Shown in pieces: positions 13,070 to 25,672 of a DNA stretch of 64,000 bases. Origin of the DNA: Leucaena leucocephala (Eukaryota > Streptophyta > Magnoliopsida > Fabales > Fabaceae); contig CM073560.1 in the NCBI GenBank assembly GCA_037074615.1, positions 5,401,501 through 5,465,500 of the forward strand. Direction: 5' to 3'. Within the stretch, counting starts at the first letter, position 1. The number at the start of each line of letters is the position of its first letter. A model generated the notes under the pieces. The model was not told the origin of the DNA. It saw only the letters and a program-made list of their open reading frames with translations, and did not search any database. Made by a program: the position numbers and the translations under genes.

Positions 13070-14493
13070 TTTTTAATTATAGACATTAGTTTATATTGTC
13101 ACAATCTGTTCATTAAGACTCATGTGAATGATGACTAAATGACTCGTTGTTACAAAATACAAACAAAAAGGAGATTTTTTATATAAAATAAATTATGAAA
13201 TAAAATTTATTTATTATCAATATAAAAATAAAAAATTATTATGCTTATAATCCTCTCATTGCATCTATCTATAATTTATAATATAATTAATTTTGATTTT
13301 ATTTATATTCATTTGAAAAATCCAAGTGTATGTTAAGTGAGAGCCATGTCACCAACTACAAATGATATTTCTCTTACAAATTAACAAATTATAAATATAA
13401 AAATTAATACTTATAACTAAGAAATTATAAGAATCCAATTAAAAATAAGGTAAAATTATAGGAACTTACATATTATTTTTTCCTTGATTAATAATTAAGT
13501 TTCGTTAATAGCAAAGTGATAAACAATTTAGAGCCTTTCCTTTTCACTAATTAAGGGATAATATGCAGATAGATAAACCAACAATTTCACTGCCCAAAAA
13601 AAAAAAACGATGTGAAACATTGCTCATAAAAATATCTTTTTGAACGGGAAACAAATTCAAATATATATTTCGTAAGAGCCTTTTTTAATTTAAATTATTT
13701 AAATTTATTAGTGTGTTTTTATTAAATTCAAATATCTTTTGGTTAGAAAAATAAAAGGTTAAAATTGTAATTTTATAACTATAAATTTATAAAGAATAAT
13801 TTAAATTTAAATTTTCAATATATAAACCACCTATAACAAATCAGGACAATTGAAGAGTTTCCACGGATAAGATAATGAGCTTTGTGAAGGGAGAAAATTT
13901 CTTATGAGAGCTTTGCACATGTGTGGCACAGCTTGGCTTGAGCAAAAAAAATTAAAATCCAATGTAACTTCTAAAATCCGAATGACATATAAAGAAGAAA
14001 TAACTTGCTAAAGTACTCGTTCCAATCCTTCTAAATGTATGCATCAACTAAATAATTAATTTATAAAAATTAAAAAAATTAATTAAATTAGATATTTATA
14101 TAAAAATATTTGTTGGTTTCTTATAATAATTTTTAACTATTTATATTAAAACTATCTTAATAGAATAAACCCTTAACATATGAAATTAATGGAAATAATT
14201 TTAAAAAAATTATAAATTTAAGAGATAAATTGAATTAAAATTTTATATTTAATATTAAAATAAATTATTTAACTAATTTTTATATTTAAAAATAGAGAGA
14301 ATAATTAAGATTTGTGTTTGCACCACTAAAATAAAGACAATATAATGATGAAGAAATTTGATGGAATATCATGCCATAGGATCACCAAGGTAACAACAAA
14401 ATGGACCCACGAGCAACAACCTCAATATGAGTCAGTGACAGATTATGTTATCTCAGACATGATCAAAAAGTCTCATGTTATGATGCTTAAATA
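13070..14493. other. AT-rich spacer, nothing recognised
   Basis: No coding, RNA or clear repeat feature could be supported here. Confidence 0.45.
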
Positions 14494-14556
14494 TTTTTTT
14501 TAATTGTCTACTCAGTTTATCAGAATTTTATTTCGATTACATCTGGATCTGACAAG
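14494..14556 (-). mobile_element. SINE family A, 3' fragment
   Basis: A poly(T) run followed by the 3' part of the family A body on the minus strand (reverse complement of the ACCGGGTGGGCAA / GGATCCGGATGTAGT region, decayed). The head and both promoter boxes are missing. Confidence 0.6.
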
Positions 14557-14838
14557 ATATATATAAAGAAGAATTACAATATAATTGACAAAGTTTGACA
14601 ATAAAGTAAATAACTATTTATTATTATTTTTTATATCAAAATTTATTATTATACACTGCTCATTTATTATAAATTTTTTTAATAATTGAATTGCTGATAT
14701 GAAATTACAAAATAACCCTATCTAAAATATAGTGAGAGAACAATATGCAACCTCCCTTAATTTTTATAAAAATATTTCAACTAAACTATATATTAAACAC
14801 GTAAAATAAAAATTTTATAATCATTTTCATTATATATA

Positions 14839-15477
14839 GGGCAAATTTGAATAGATTTTTAAAAAATAGCTTATAAAAAAATATTTTTGGACAACTTTTA
14901 AAAATAATTTTTAGAGAAGAGTTTATAAAAAAATAATGGTTAAAAATAAATAAGTTTTTGGATTATTATTACTAAAAAAATTTTTATAATTAGTAAATTA
15001 TTAAAAAGGGTATGAGATGGGAAAATCACTGTTCACTATACATATTATTTTCCCATCTCAACTTTTCTGTTTCATCTTCTTTCACTGTTTATCTTTACAA
15101 ATTTCTTCTTCCACTCAATTATTCATCATCTTCTCATAGAATCACAACAAATCCACGGTGCCACAGCAGATCCACGACGACCTCCTCTCACGGCGACAGA
15201 ACACGGAAGCGACCCAATTCTGACGAAGGTGGAGGTGACCTAGTTCTGGCGACGATGGAGGGCGACATGGAAGCAAGGAAGAAGAGAGAGATGGGAGAGT
15301 GTGTAAAAAAAATAGGGATAAAATAATAATTGGGTAATCTATAAGCTCTTTTACTGTTTTAAAAAATATTCCCAATAACTTATCTAAAACTATAGTTTGA
15401 TCCAAAAAAATTTTTGGACAAATATAGCTGTTTATTTTAAAAAAAATTTAAATAAAAGTTTAGGTCAGAATTATTGC
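14839..15477 (+). mobile_element. MITE-like element M1, copy 1, with a captured GC-rich core
   Basis: The ends match the copies at 16.3, 44.6 and 51.8 kb: a left end (AAAATAGCTTATAAAAAAA, then GGACAACTTT, GAGTTTATA) and a right end (CTCTTTTACTGTTTT, AACTTATCTAAAACTATAG). The other three copies have a low-complexity purine core, but here about 280 bp (15010-15310) is GC-richer, non-repetitive and partly open in both strands. Two arms of a perfect 13-bp inverted repeat (GAGATGGGAAAAT) flank 23 bp at the left edge of this core. The insert may be captured host sequence. Confidence 0.6.
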
Positions 15478-16310
15478 TAAACTAAAAAAAATAGCATTAT
15501 GCATAAAATTAGAGAAATTTTCAGACATTTACCAAAAATAAAGGAATTATAGAGTACATGTTATAGAGTTGTGAATATATGGCTGATATGAAGGTGGTGG
15601 GCCCACGGCTTTGAGCATAGGGGAGTAGAAATATACATCCACTGATGAGAGAGATGCAATAATTTTCCTAGCACAATTCAAAATATAATTCAAAATTGTT
15701 CCATCAAGGAACGATTCAACTTTTGAATTTAAAAAAAAATTGTCACATCTTATTAATTTTTAAAAAACTCATTCACATTTTGAATGATTTCTAAAGAAAC
15801 ATTTTAGTAAATACTTCTTCTTCTAATATTTGATATAATAGTTATTTAATTATTTTTAATATATTAAAAAAATAAATTAATTAATTATGATTAAATTTTA
15901 AAAAATTATATTATATATTTTTTAAGCTATACAAATTAATCAATTATATATAATTAATTTATTTATTTAATTTTTTAATTTATCTAAAAAATTAATTAAT
16001 TTTTATATTAAAAGTTTGTATACAATAACATTTTAGTGTTTTTTTTTCTGTTTTATAATAACTCAATAAAATAGCCCACCTATATTCCGACAATGTTGAC
16101 AAGTTCTCAGGTAGTGTTGACAAGTTTTTTATATTATAACTAACGATAATTAAATCTAATAAAAAATATTAATTTTTTATATTATAATAAATTAATATTC
16201 CAATAAGAGTTATGTCAACATACAAAACTCAGATAAAAAAATTATCTGAATTATATATAGCTTGTACCTTCGCCACTAGTATTTCCATTCATATATTTTA
16301 GTTTAACACA

Positions 16311-16740
16311 GTATATATTTGGATAAGATTTTAAAAATATGCTTATAAAAAAAATAAGTTTATAGACAACTTATAAAAAGGGGTTTTAGAGAAAATATTA
16401 TAGAAAAAAAATAATTTTAGATAAATAAATGTTTGGATAGTTGTTATAAAAAGGGGTTTTGTAATTAGAAAATTACTAAAAAAATATGTATGAGAGAGGG
16501 TAAAAAGATAGAAGAGAGAGGAGAGAGGGTGTAAGAAAAAGTAGGGGTAAAATAGTAATTGAGTAGTTGAAAAGTATTTTACTGTTTCAAAAGCTACTCT
16601 GACCAGCTTATCTGAAACTATAGTTTAGTTCAGAAACCTGTTTGAACAAATATAGCTATTTGTTTTAAAAAATTTTTAAACTAAAATTTAGATCAGAAAC
16701 TCTTTTAAAATTGTAATTTTTACGATTTTCAAACAGGCCC
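16311..16740 (+). mobile_element. MITE-like element M1, copy 2
   Basis: It shares left-end, right-end and internal order with the other three M1 copies. The core is a GA-rich run (GAGAGAGGAGAGAGGG). The right terminus reads CAAACAGGCCC, the reverse complement of the GGGCCTGTTT terminus seen in the copy at 44.57 kb. The left terminus has decayed. Confidence 0.65.
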
Positions 16741-16805
16741 AATAAAACTTTATCTTGAATGCTTGTATACTGACATTAGTTATATACTTGAAAATTAAGC
16801 ATTCA

Positions 16806-16909
16806 ATGCTTAAAGGAAAAAGTTTAATCATCATTCTTAACTAAAAGTGCCTAAAATATGCTTAAAGGAAAAAGTTTAATCATCATTCTTAACTAAAAGT
16901 GCCTAAAAT
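16806..16909. repeat. Perfect 52-bp tandem duplication
   Basis: Two identical 52-bp units (16806-16857, 16858-16909), each starting ATGCTTAAAGGAAAAAG and ending GTGCCTAAAAT. No mismatch, so either very recent or an assembly duplication. Confidence 0.95.
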
Positions 16910-17239
16910 TAAAAAGCTACAATCTTTCACTTGTTCTCGTTCTTTTACTCCACAGAACACAATTGAATTTTGTTTCTTCCTTTCGCAAATTAGTAACCAA
17001 ACAGGCCTTTATTTTTCTCATTTAATTTTAAAGTTCTCTCTTCTTCCGACCTTTCTGTCTCTCCAATCCACGGTCAATGGTTGTTTAGTTAATAGTTTAT
17101 TAACTTAGGATTTGTGTTTGCCCCACTAAGCGAAGAGAGGATAATGATGAAGAAATTTGATGGCATGTGATCTATATAGGACCAACAAATTAAAGTACTT
17201 CCACCAACCTTAAGTGCCAACCGGCAACAACTTTTACAA

Positions 17240-17395
17240 CCTCAATATGACAAGATGACACCTATGTTTATATATATATATATATATACAGAGAGAGAGA
17301 GAGAGAGGAACTTCTCACACACTCGCATCGACGAGATACTCGGAAGATTTTTTTTTAAAAATAGTAAAATATATATATGACAAGATGACAGCTAC

Positions 17396-17431
<36 letters not shown>

Positions 17432-17560
17432 CACACACATTTTTTTTTTTACCCGTCCTAGACCCTTCCCGTAAGAAGGAGCACTCACACTTCCCTGACC
17501 ACTTGAGAATTTGATCTGCTAACCTCGTCAACGAGACGCTAGGATTTTTTTAAATAGTAA
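17240..17560 (-). repeat. Locally duplicated block with TA microsatellites and a SINE-like piece
   Basis: The string GACAAGATGACA-CTA-GTTTATATATA occurs near 17253 and 17379, each followed by a TA run. Each copy is followed by a CTCG..GACGAGA(T/C) segment and a T-run. The 17440-17545 part, read on the minus strand, looks tRNA-SINE-like (a B-box-like GCAGATCAAATTCTC, then an A-run). Classification is tentative. Confidence 0.45.
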
Positions 17561-17599
17561 AAAAATTATTATTTTTAAAAAAAAATTCTCATAGTATTT

Positions 17600-18380
17600 T
17601 TTCTCATCTAAATATAAGATTAACATATGATAATACTTTAAATAGAAGAGTAAAGATGTACCCAGCAACTTTAAATTAAGTTTAGAGGAGTAATTAACAT
17701 TCTAAAATATTTAAAGATATAATTAATAGCCCAAATTAATTTTAGAGGTATAATTAGCACTCTAAAATATTTTAAAGTGCAGTCCATACTCTAAATTAAT
17801 TTTAGAGGGACAATTAATACAATAAAATATTTCAATTGGTACAAATTTATCTCTTCGCTGATAAAAATATTAACTTTCGTTTGATCCATGCTACATAAAT
17901 TTTTTATTTTGACATATTATTATTTAAAATGTCACATGTATAATTTCTATATAATATCAATTTTAGTGTTTATTTAATATTTTTGTTTAAATAATATGAT
18001 ACATATGATCTTTTAAATAATAATTTATCAAAATAAAAAGCTCACGTAATATAGATCAGACAGAAATTTATATTTTTATAAGTAAAATAATAAAATTGTA
18101 ATAATTTAAATATTTTAGGTGTTAGTCGTATTTTTAAAATTAGTTTAGGATGTTAATTATATTTTTAAAATTAATTTAAAATATTAAATATATTTTTATT
18201 TTAAATAAAATTATCTCCAATCCAAAAAAAAAAAGAAGAAAGCAATTGACCCTTTAACAAACAACTACTCGCGTACGTTCTTGCAAACTTTGATGTGATG
18301 CCTTATTAGAAAATTTTAAATAATTAAAAAAAAGACAACTGGAGCTATTATAGTAGCATACCCATACTCACACATATTTA
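17600..18380. other. AT-rich spacer with short internal repetition
   Basis: No gene. Phrases such as AATTAGTTTAGAG / TCTAAAATATTTAAAG recur several times between 17660 and 17850 and again in inverted sense near 18110-18190, so it may be another worn foldback element. Confidence 0.35.
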
Positions 18381-18388
18381 TATACAAG

Positions 18389-19033
18389 TATGGCTGGTAA
18401 TTTAGGTTAGGCCCGCGGGCTCAACCCGTCAACCCGCCAAAAACTAGCGGGTTGGGTTGCAAAAATTGCAACCCACTTTGATGCGGGTCTTTTTGACCCG
18501 CACCCGCGGCGGGCTAACCCGCCGGGTTGGCGGGTTAGCCCGCTTTTTTTTTTTTTTACTTTTTTTTTAACTTTTTTTATTATTTATATTACACATTTAT
18601 ACCTTACTAATTTGAGAGCCTTAGTTAAACAAGAGACATTATACTTAATTTATATTAACTTTATCTCATTGAGTCATTTCTTTTTTTATATATATTTATT
18701 TTATTTTATTATAATTTTTTTTGTGATAGATTTATCTATAGATAGTGATAAAATTGACTAAATAAATATTTTGACTACTTAAGACATGATTCGAATCTAA
18801 TTAATATTGACATATGTAATTTAAAAAAAAAAAGTTGAAAAAAAATTAAAAAATTATATATAAAAAATTTATAAAAAAAAACAAAAAAACTAGCCCGCCA
18901 ACCCGCCATGGCGGTCTCGGGTTGGGGTTTCTCCAACCCGCCTGGAGGCGGGCTGGTTTTAACCGGCCCGCCTCCCCCCAACCCGCGGCGGGCCAACCCG
19001 TTTTCGACGGGTTGGCCCGCATTACCACCCCTA
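18389..19033. mobile_element. Non-autonomous hAT element (645 bp) with 8-bp target duplication
   Basis: A perfect 8-bp duplication TATACAAG flanks the element (18381-18388 and 19034-19041). The termini are TATGGCTGGTAAT and, in reverse complement, TAGGGGTGGTAAT. Both ends are packed with short GC-rich direct and inverted repeats of the CGGGTTGGCGGGTT type, while the middle is AT-rich and has no transposase. TSD length, terminus and subterminal repeat clusters fit hAT. The two overlapping minus-strand ORFs of 70-95 aa inside it are artefacts of the GC-rich ends. Confidence 0.85.
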
Positions 19034-19044
19034 TATACAAGTAT

Positions 19045-20255
19045 ACATACACACACATACATATATATATGGTAGTGGAGTTATTAGACTAGAGTTCACT
19101 CAGTGTTTATATAATGATTTATATTAATAAACTATCATCTTTTAAATAAATTTTCTATTTATATTAAAATTTTCTACTCCCACATTATTTTAATTAGTGA
19201 AGCTTGAGTTTATACCTGATGATGCGACCTTTTCTCTATCTTTTTTTCTTCTGCTTAGATTGAATATGTCAGTGTGAATAGGTTCCAACCCTGGTTAAGT
19301 ATTTGGGAAGCATATGGACATTTTTTAAAAAAATAATAAAGCAATAATATTTTTAATTTTGACACCTCATATTAAGATTATGTTAGAGAATTGACTTTAA
19401 ATAAGATAACATCCATAGACCACGGGCCGTCTTGGGGGTATTATTGTAATGGACAACTTGGCATTAGCCTTTCCTTGTTGGATAAGGTTAAAACAGAGTT
19501 CTAATGAGTTGGCATTTTAATCCATTCCTCCTCCTCCCCATAAATGCCAAATTGAGTCAAAGGTTTCTTTTTCTATTCTTTATTTTTTGCGTTGTATATT
19601 TCAATGATTAAAGAACTAGACCAAATGTAAAAGGTTTTATAACCTAATAATAAGAAATCTCTCGTAGGTTATAAATTTAATCATATTTATAATATCAGGT
19701 TTAGTGTATGCCTCTAATTTTTTTTTTTAAAAAAACCATACCAAATAGTCAGATTGTTGTTCAAACTTGCTAACGGATCAAGTTAGATTAGGATACTATT
19801 TTATGGTTGAGTTGAGTTGAAGTTGAGCTGTCATTTCAAAATCTAAAATCAGACGAGGAATTAGACTGTTTTTAGAAAATTGAACAACGTTTGAGGTCTA
19901 GCAAAAAACATGTTAAAAAAATTTGACTCTATCAAAAATTAAATATATACATTTTCAAACAATTTGTAACCATACAAGGTTATTTCATAGAAAACTTGGT
20001 ATAATGTAATGTTATTAGGTTGATAATTATACTTATTATGAATTTAATTCTTACATATATATATATGCACATATATATATTATCATATGTGTATATAATT
20101 ATGTTTTATTTAATTATTATATTACCGGCTAATCAGTTGGATTATGAGAATCATGAACAGTTTGCCTGTTTGGTGCCACTCTAGTTTACCTTTTACAATA
20201 TTTTTTTATATATTATATTTATTCGTATATTTTTACTAAGCATGAGTATCTTCTG
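19045..20255. other. AT-rich spacer, nothing firmly recognised
   Basis: No gene supported. A faint relative of the family C SINE may lie at 19635-19720. Confidence 0.4.
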
Positions 20256-20260
20256 TTATA

Positions 20261-20445
20261 TTTTTTTATTATCTACCCAATTCATCAGAATTTTATCCTA
20301 ACTATATCCGAATTTGACCCGCGTCGCATACCTAGTTATGGTGGGTGAGTCTCTTAACGGAAATTTTCTGCATACGCTAAGGCTCAAACTCGAAACCTCG
20401 TTTAAGCGATATCGAGCCGCTTACCACTCAGACTAACCCCCGTTA
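20261..20445 (-). mobile_element. SINE family A, copy 2 (full length, minus strand)
   Basis: Read on the minus strand it begins TAACGGGGGTTAGTCTGAG, has the A-box segment GTCTGAGTGGTAAG, a B-box GGTTTCGAGTTTGAGCC and the family body with GTGGGTGAGTCTC in reverse sense, and ends in a poly(A) (T-run 20261-20267). Possible worn target duplications lie at about 20248-20260 and 20446-20458. Confidence 0.85.
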
Positions 20446-20449
20446 ATTC

Positions 20450-21600
20450 TCGCTATACTATTTATAAGTTGTGACCTGTATATTTTTTACATAAGTATTT
20501 TTTTTACCTTATCTCATACAAGCATTTGATATCTAGCATTATTATATTAGATTTCAGTATTATTAAATTTAATCAGGGATAACTTTTTTTAATATATATT
20601 TTTTTCATTCACAATGTTTAGCTCTTTAAATTTATTTTTGTAAAAAAATAAATTCCTTCCACTACTAATAATATACTACTAGTTTAATTCATTTTATATA
20701 GTGGAAACATGAGACTCGCCAGTCAGGGACATGATTTCACTTCTTTATATTGATTATATTTTTATTTTACAAATTAGCTACAGATATTTAACATTAATAA
20801 ATAATGACATATTTATAATACTTTTCCTCTCTCTCTCTCTTGAAAAAAAGGAAAAGAACAAAGAACCTGAAATAAATATAATATGTGAAAACGTAGATGC
20901 AGAAAAGGCCAACAGCATCGTCGTCACCGTATCTTTGAATGGTCATGCGTTGTGCATTGGACCGGAAATTAGATCCACGTTATTTTCATCGTCCCTTTAA
21001 TATCTTCCTCAAATATATCTCTTCAATTTCCTTAATCTTTCCACTTGCCAAATATGTCCAACAATTTGAATCTAACTCCATTCAATTATTATTAAAATAA
21101 TAGTGTAATTTATTTAAAAAATAAAAATAGAAGAGTGATTTTAAAATAAGAAAGACATTGACTTATAGGAAATGAAACATTTATGTATTAAGCACCTAAT
21201 TTGACAAAAGAAAAAACTTAAATCAAATTTTTATATCTATTTCGTTTTCTTCAATCTTATTTTATCATATCATGTGTCTATTTTTTTTATATACTCATTT
21301 AGTTTAAATTCACATAAAAAAACCATACACATGATTAAATATAATTGGATAATTTGATAAAATATTAAAATATAAATATAAAATTTAATTTAATTAACTC
21401 GTTTAAAATTTTTAATCAAATTAATTAAAATTTAATTCATCAGTTCGCTAATAGAATTGGATGAATTGGGTTGAGTTTTAATTTTGTAAGTTGTAACCTT
21501 GATATTTTTAAGGAGAAAAAAGAGAGAGGATGCTCTTTATTCAATGCAATGGATTCTCTTTAGTAATTATGTTTTTTTAAAATGCTTAAATACCTTAATA
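20450..21600. other. Spacer upstream of the sugar transporter gene
   Basis: No gene is supported. It is AT-rich; the last 200 bases should hold the STP14-like promoter. An AATATAAAGG stretch near 21597 is a possible TATA element. Confidence 0.4.
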
Positions 21601-21843
21601 TAAAGGCCGAAATTTGGACCTAACCAATCATAACGTCGCCAGATTTCAACGTACTTGTTGGCAAAAAAAAAAAAAAAAAATTGAAATTCAACGTTCTTGT
21701 CCCTTTTTTTGCATTATTTAAGATCGGAAGGACGTCAAGCGTTTCTTGTGATTTCTCCCTCCCTTGGGTGTTGCTGTTGACTTGAGCTCTGCAGAATCCC
21801 TCGTCTTCTTCTGGTTGAACTGTTGGGGCTCTGAGCAGCAACA

Positions 21844-24800
21844 ATGGCGGGAGGAGGATTTGCAGAAGCTGGCCCACTCAGAAGGGCTCATCTTTATGAG
21901 CACAAGTTCACTCTCTATTTCGCCTTTTCTTGCCTCGTCGGAGCTCTCGGTGGTTCTCTCTTTGGCTATGATCTTGGTGTTTCAGGTTCGCTCTCTTCTT
22001 CTCCATCTCTTTTTCCTTCCATGAATTTTCCGGGAAAATTCTCTCTCCTTCCGCTCAACAGATATATGGCTTCTCTCGTTTAATTTTTAGTCCCCTTGGA
22101 ATTGATATTCTGCCTGAGATTGACTGTACAATTTAAAGCTATTGCTATGAGCTCATGAGTAAAGAATCGTAGGATGAAATTTTGTGATAGATAATTATTC
22201 TGTTACTCGATCTACATTGTTGCCAATTCATTATTACCAGTTAACTTTTATCGTATTAAAATTTTATACGCATACATGTTCTGTCTGTTATTCTCATGTT
22301 TGTTAACAAACGTTGTTCGTCTCTTTCTGGGCTTGGCTCCTTTTCTCTGACATAAACAGAGAAAAACAAAAAGGGTAAATAACTTGGAATAAAGGACCAA
22401 AAGGGAAACTTAATTGGCAGAAAAGACCAAAAGATTGGGAGCCTTGAAGGTGCAAACCAGCTTCGAATGAGTTTCACAAATCTCCGAGTTGCTTTTAAAA
22501 TTCTGCCATGCCCCTTCAAGACTTCCACTTCTTTGGTCTTCATCTTCAAGAATCTGTCGGTGGCTTGGTAGGTATTGCTGGTATACTACGATTCCACGTT
22601 GAGTAGCATGTGATGCTCAATAGGATATTGGGTTCTCTATGCCATTTGAGTACCTATCAATTAGTATCAAAGCGAGGTTGTTGGCAGTTAGGAAATTGTT
22701 ACCCATGGAAGGTTTTGACTATGAGGAGGCTGAGTGAAATAGGGTTACCCCCATTCTCTCCTGTGGGATTTATGAGACGAAGAAAATGGAGAATTCATGA
22801 TTGGAGTATGAGTCGTAAGCACTTAAGCGCAGCCTACAAGTTTGACTTAACGAAGTTGGACTTTGAAGTTTGAACTATGACAATATTAAAATAAAAAGTG
22901 ACTGTTTGATTGTAGACTTGCAATGACTTTATAGGAGGGCCTTGAAATCTCATGCTGAATAATAAAAATATATCTGAAAAATTAGTATTGATAGAGCCTA
23001 CTGATGTCTTGCAATCTACATAACCAACCAAATTTAGTGGAATAAAACTACGTGTTAAATGACTTTTTGAACATGATGTTCCTAGCTCGGAGAAAAATGA
23101 TAGCCTTCTTATTTTTCTTTTCTATTGTCAAAAGAATTAGCTATGATCTGTAAGAGATGTTTAAATCTCATGCATGCATGCAAGTGGAAGCTTTGCGGCG
23201 CAAATTTGACTTATCTCCGTTCTCCCTCTTCTTGATAACCCAGAAACACAGTCTTGTTTCTCCATCAGTGTGTTTCAGTCAAACTTGAAAGGGAATTCTC
23301 ATGGTGGGAATTAGGAAACTATGAATTTGATGTTTAAAATTTTAAAATGATGGTGGGGCATGATGAATGAATGGCTGTAATTATGCAAATTTGATCTTTC
23401 TTTGAGAAATTAAGAAAATCCTAATCCATGGAAGACCCCAAAAAGTCGATACCATGTCTTACAAAACTCGAAAATAGAAGTTAAAAAATCAAATGATGAA
23501 TATATTTAAAGACTTCCGTTAACTCACCTGAAACATTATATAACTTCTTGACTACAGAATCTCCACAGATTAATGGGTTTCTTGCTTTGTGCTCGGCACT
23601 TTACAAAACTGATCAAATTGAAGGATGATATTCATATTACAGCAAAATCTGACGATTCATTGAACTGAACTTGATATTTTCAGGTGGAGTAACTTCCATG
23701 GATGATTTCCTCAAGAAATTCTTCCCAAATGTGTACAGAAGAAAGCAAATGCATCTGAAGGAGACGGATTACTGTAAATATGACAACCAGTTGCTGACAC
23801 TTTTCACATCATCTCTATACTTCTCTGCACTTGTTATGACATTTGCAGCTTCACATTTAACTAGAAAGAAAGGGAGAAAAGCCAGTATTATAGTTGGATC
23901 TCTCAGCTTCCTTGCAGGAGCAATCCTCAATGCTGCTGCTGAGAACATTGCCATGCTAATCATTGGCCGTGTCCTTCTCGGTGGAGGCATCGGATTTGGC
24001 AACCAAGTAGGTCACATTCTCAACAAGAGAAATATTATATAATAAGATTAAATATTCAATAATAAGAAGCGTAAGCATATCAAGCACAATTTTGGTGTGA
24101 CTTACCTCTAACATACTTGTATGTGTCATTATAATTGAGAATACCTAAGAATTTTTCTTTCCCATTTTACTAACTGTCATTTGGTCGTGCAGGCGGTTCC
24201 CCTGTATCTATCAGAAATGGCTCCGGCAAACATCCGAGGAGCGGTGAACCAACTGTTTCAATTCACAACATGCATGGGAATATTGGTTGCGAACCTGGTG
24301 AATTATTTCACTGACAAAATCCATCCCAATGGATGGAGAATTTCCCTCGGTTTGGCCGGGGTTCCGGCAATTCTAATGCTTATTGGAGGCCTTTTATGTC
24401 CTGAGACACCCAATAGTCTTGTGGAACAAGGTAAAATAGAAGAAGCAAGAATAGTATTAGAGAGAATTAGGGGTACCAAGAATGTTGAAGCCGAGTTTCA
24501 AGATCTGATCGATGCGAGTAAGGAAGCGCAAGCAATCACACATCCATTCAGGAACCTCCTCAGGAGAAAGTACAGACCCCAGTTAGTAATAGGTGCCTTG
24601 GGGATTCCAGCATTCCAGCAGCTAACAGGAAATAACTCCATTCTCTTCTATGCTCCTGTCATCTTCCAGAGTTTAGGCTTCGGTTCTAACGCATCGCTGT
24701 ATTCATCTCTTATTACTAGTGGCGCACTGGTCGTTGCTACTCTGATATCAATGGCTTTAGTTGATAAGTTTGGCAGAAGAGCTTTCTTTCTGGAAGCTGG

Positions 24801-25371
24801 CCTTGAAATGATATGCTGCATGGTAATTCCTCTTACAGTGACATTACTTCAAACTGTACTTAAATGTTGCACATTTTGGCATTTTAATGTGTTTTCTACT
24901 TATAAGAGGGTGAGCCTTGGCATAACAGTTATTTTTTATCTGCAGGTCGCCGTGGCTGCGGTTTTGGCTCGTGAATTTGGACACGGGAAAGAACTGTCGA
25001 AGGGCATAAGTGTCTTTCTTGTGATTCTGATTTTCATATTTGTATTGGCATATGGAAGATCTTGGGGTCCCTTGGGGTGGTTGGTTCCTAGTGAACTCTT
25101 TCCATTAGAGATAAGATCGGCTGCACAGAGTATTGTGGTTTGTGTGAACATGATTTTCACAGCTCTTGTAGCACAACTCTTCCTCATGTCTCTTTGCCAC
25201 CTCAGATATGGGATTTTCTTGCTGTTTGCGGGCTTGATCGTCGTCATGAGTTGCTTTGTCTTCTTCCTTTTGCCGGAAACAAAGAAAGTTCCCATAGAGG
25301 AGATTTATCTCCTATTTGAAAATCACTGGTTTTGGAAGAACATAGTCAGACAAAGAGAACAACAGAAATAA
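21844..25371 (+). CDS. STP14-like sugar transport protein (H+/monosaccharide symporter, MFS)
   Basis: A plasma-membrane proton-coupled hexose importer of the STP family. Four exons: 21844-21985, 23684-24006, 24193-24822, 24946-25371, all GT-AG, giving 506 aa, the usual STP length with 12 membrane segments. The start MAGGGFAEAG.LRRAHLYEH fits STP14. Visible motifs: GGSLFGYDLGVSGGVTSMDDF (the Asp at 43 is the proton-coupling residue known from STP10), YCKYDNQ with lid Cys78, GRK, IGR with Arg143, VPLYLSEMAP, PETPNSL, FQQLTGNN (Gln297, Gln298, Asn303 sugar contacts), DKFGRR, GWLVPSELFPLE, LCHLRYG with the partner Cys, and PETKKVPIEE. Oddity: residue 302 is Asn where STPs have Met or Ile (TGMN/TGIN). 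The first intron is long (1.7 kb). Product choice within STPs is by recalled similarity, so STP14 is likely, not proven. Confidence 0.93.
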
Positions 25372-25672
25372 ACTGGAAAAGGCTGCTGATAGATAAGATA
25401 AAGAGCTTATTGACAAGACAGATTCAAGTTTAGATTATTGTTTTAAAACGTTTCATGTCTGTATAAAAAACAAAAATAATTAATTTCCAATTATAAGCAT
25501 AATATTTGTTTCAATGTTTTGCTTGTTTTATCTCCATTGAATGTCTCTTTTATTGTTGACAGTTTCTTACCACAAACACCAAAATTTAGAGCCATGAGGA
25601 ATCCAACTAGTGGATCTTGATAGAATGCAGAGCACATTAAGATAAATGGCAAACATGATTGTTACGAATTTT

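Noticed and set aside
15012..15405. Opposed ORFs of 104 and 87 aa near 15.2 kb as a gene
   Set aside because: They lie wholly inside a MITE-like element, overlap each other antisense, and show no domain; kept only as a captured-sequence finding.
18775..19062. Two overlapping minus-strand ORFs of 95 and 70 aa
   Set aside because: They are produced by the GC-rich right end of the hAT element in two frames.
24936..25295. 119-aa minus-strand ORF
   Set aside because: It is the antisense shadow of STP exon 4.
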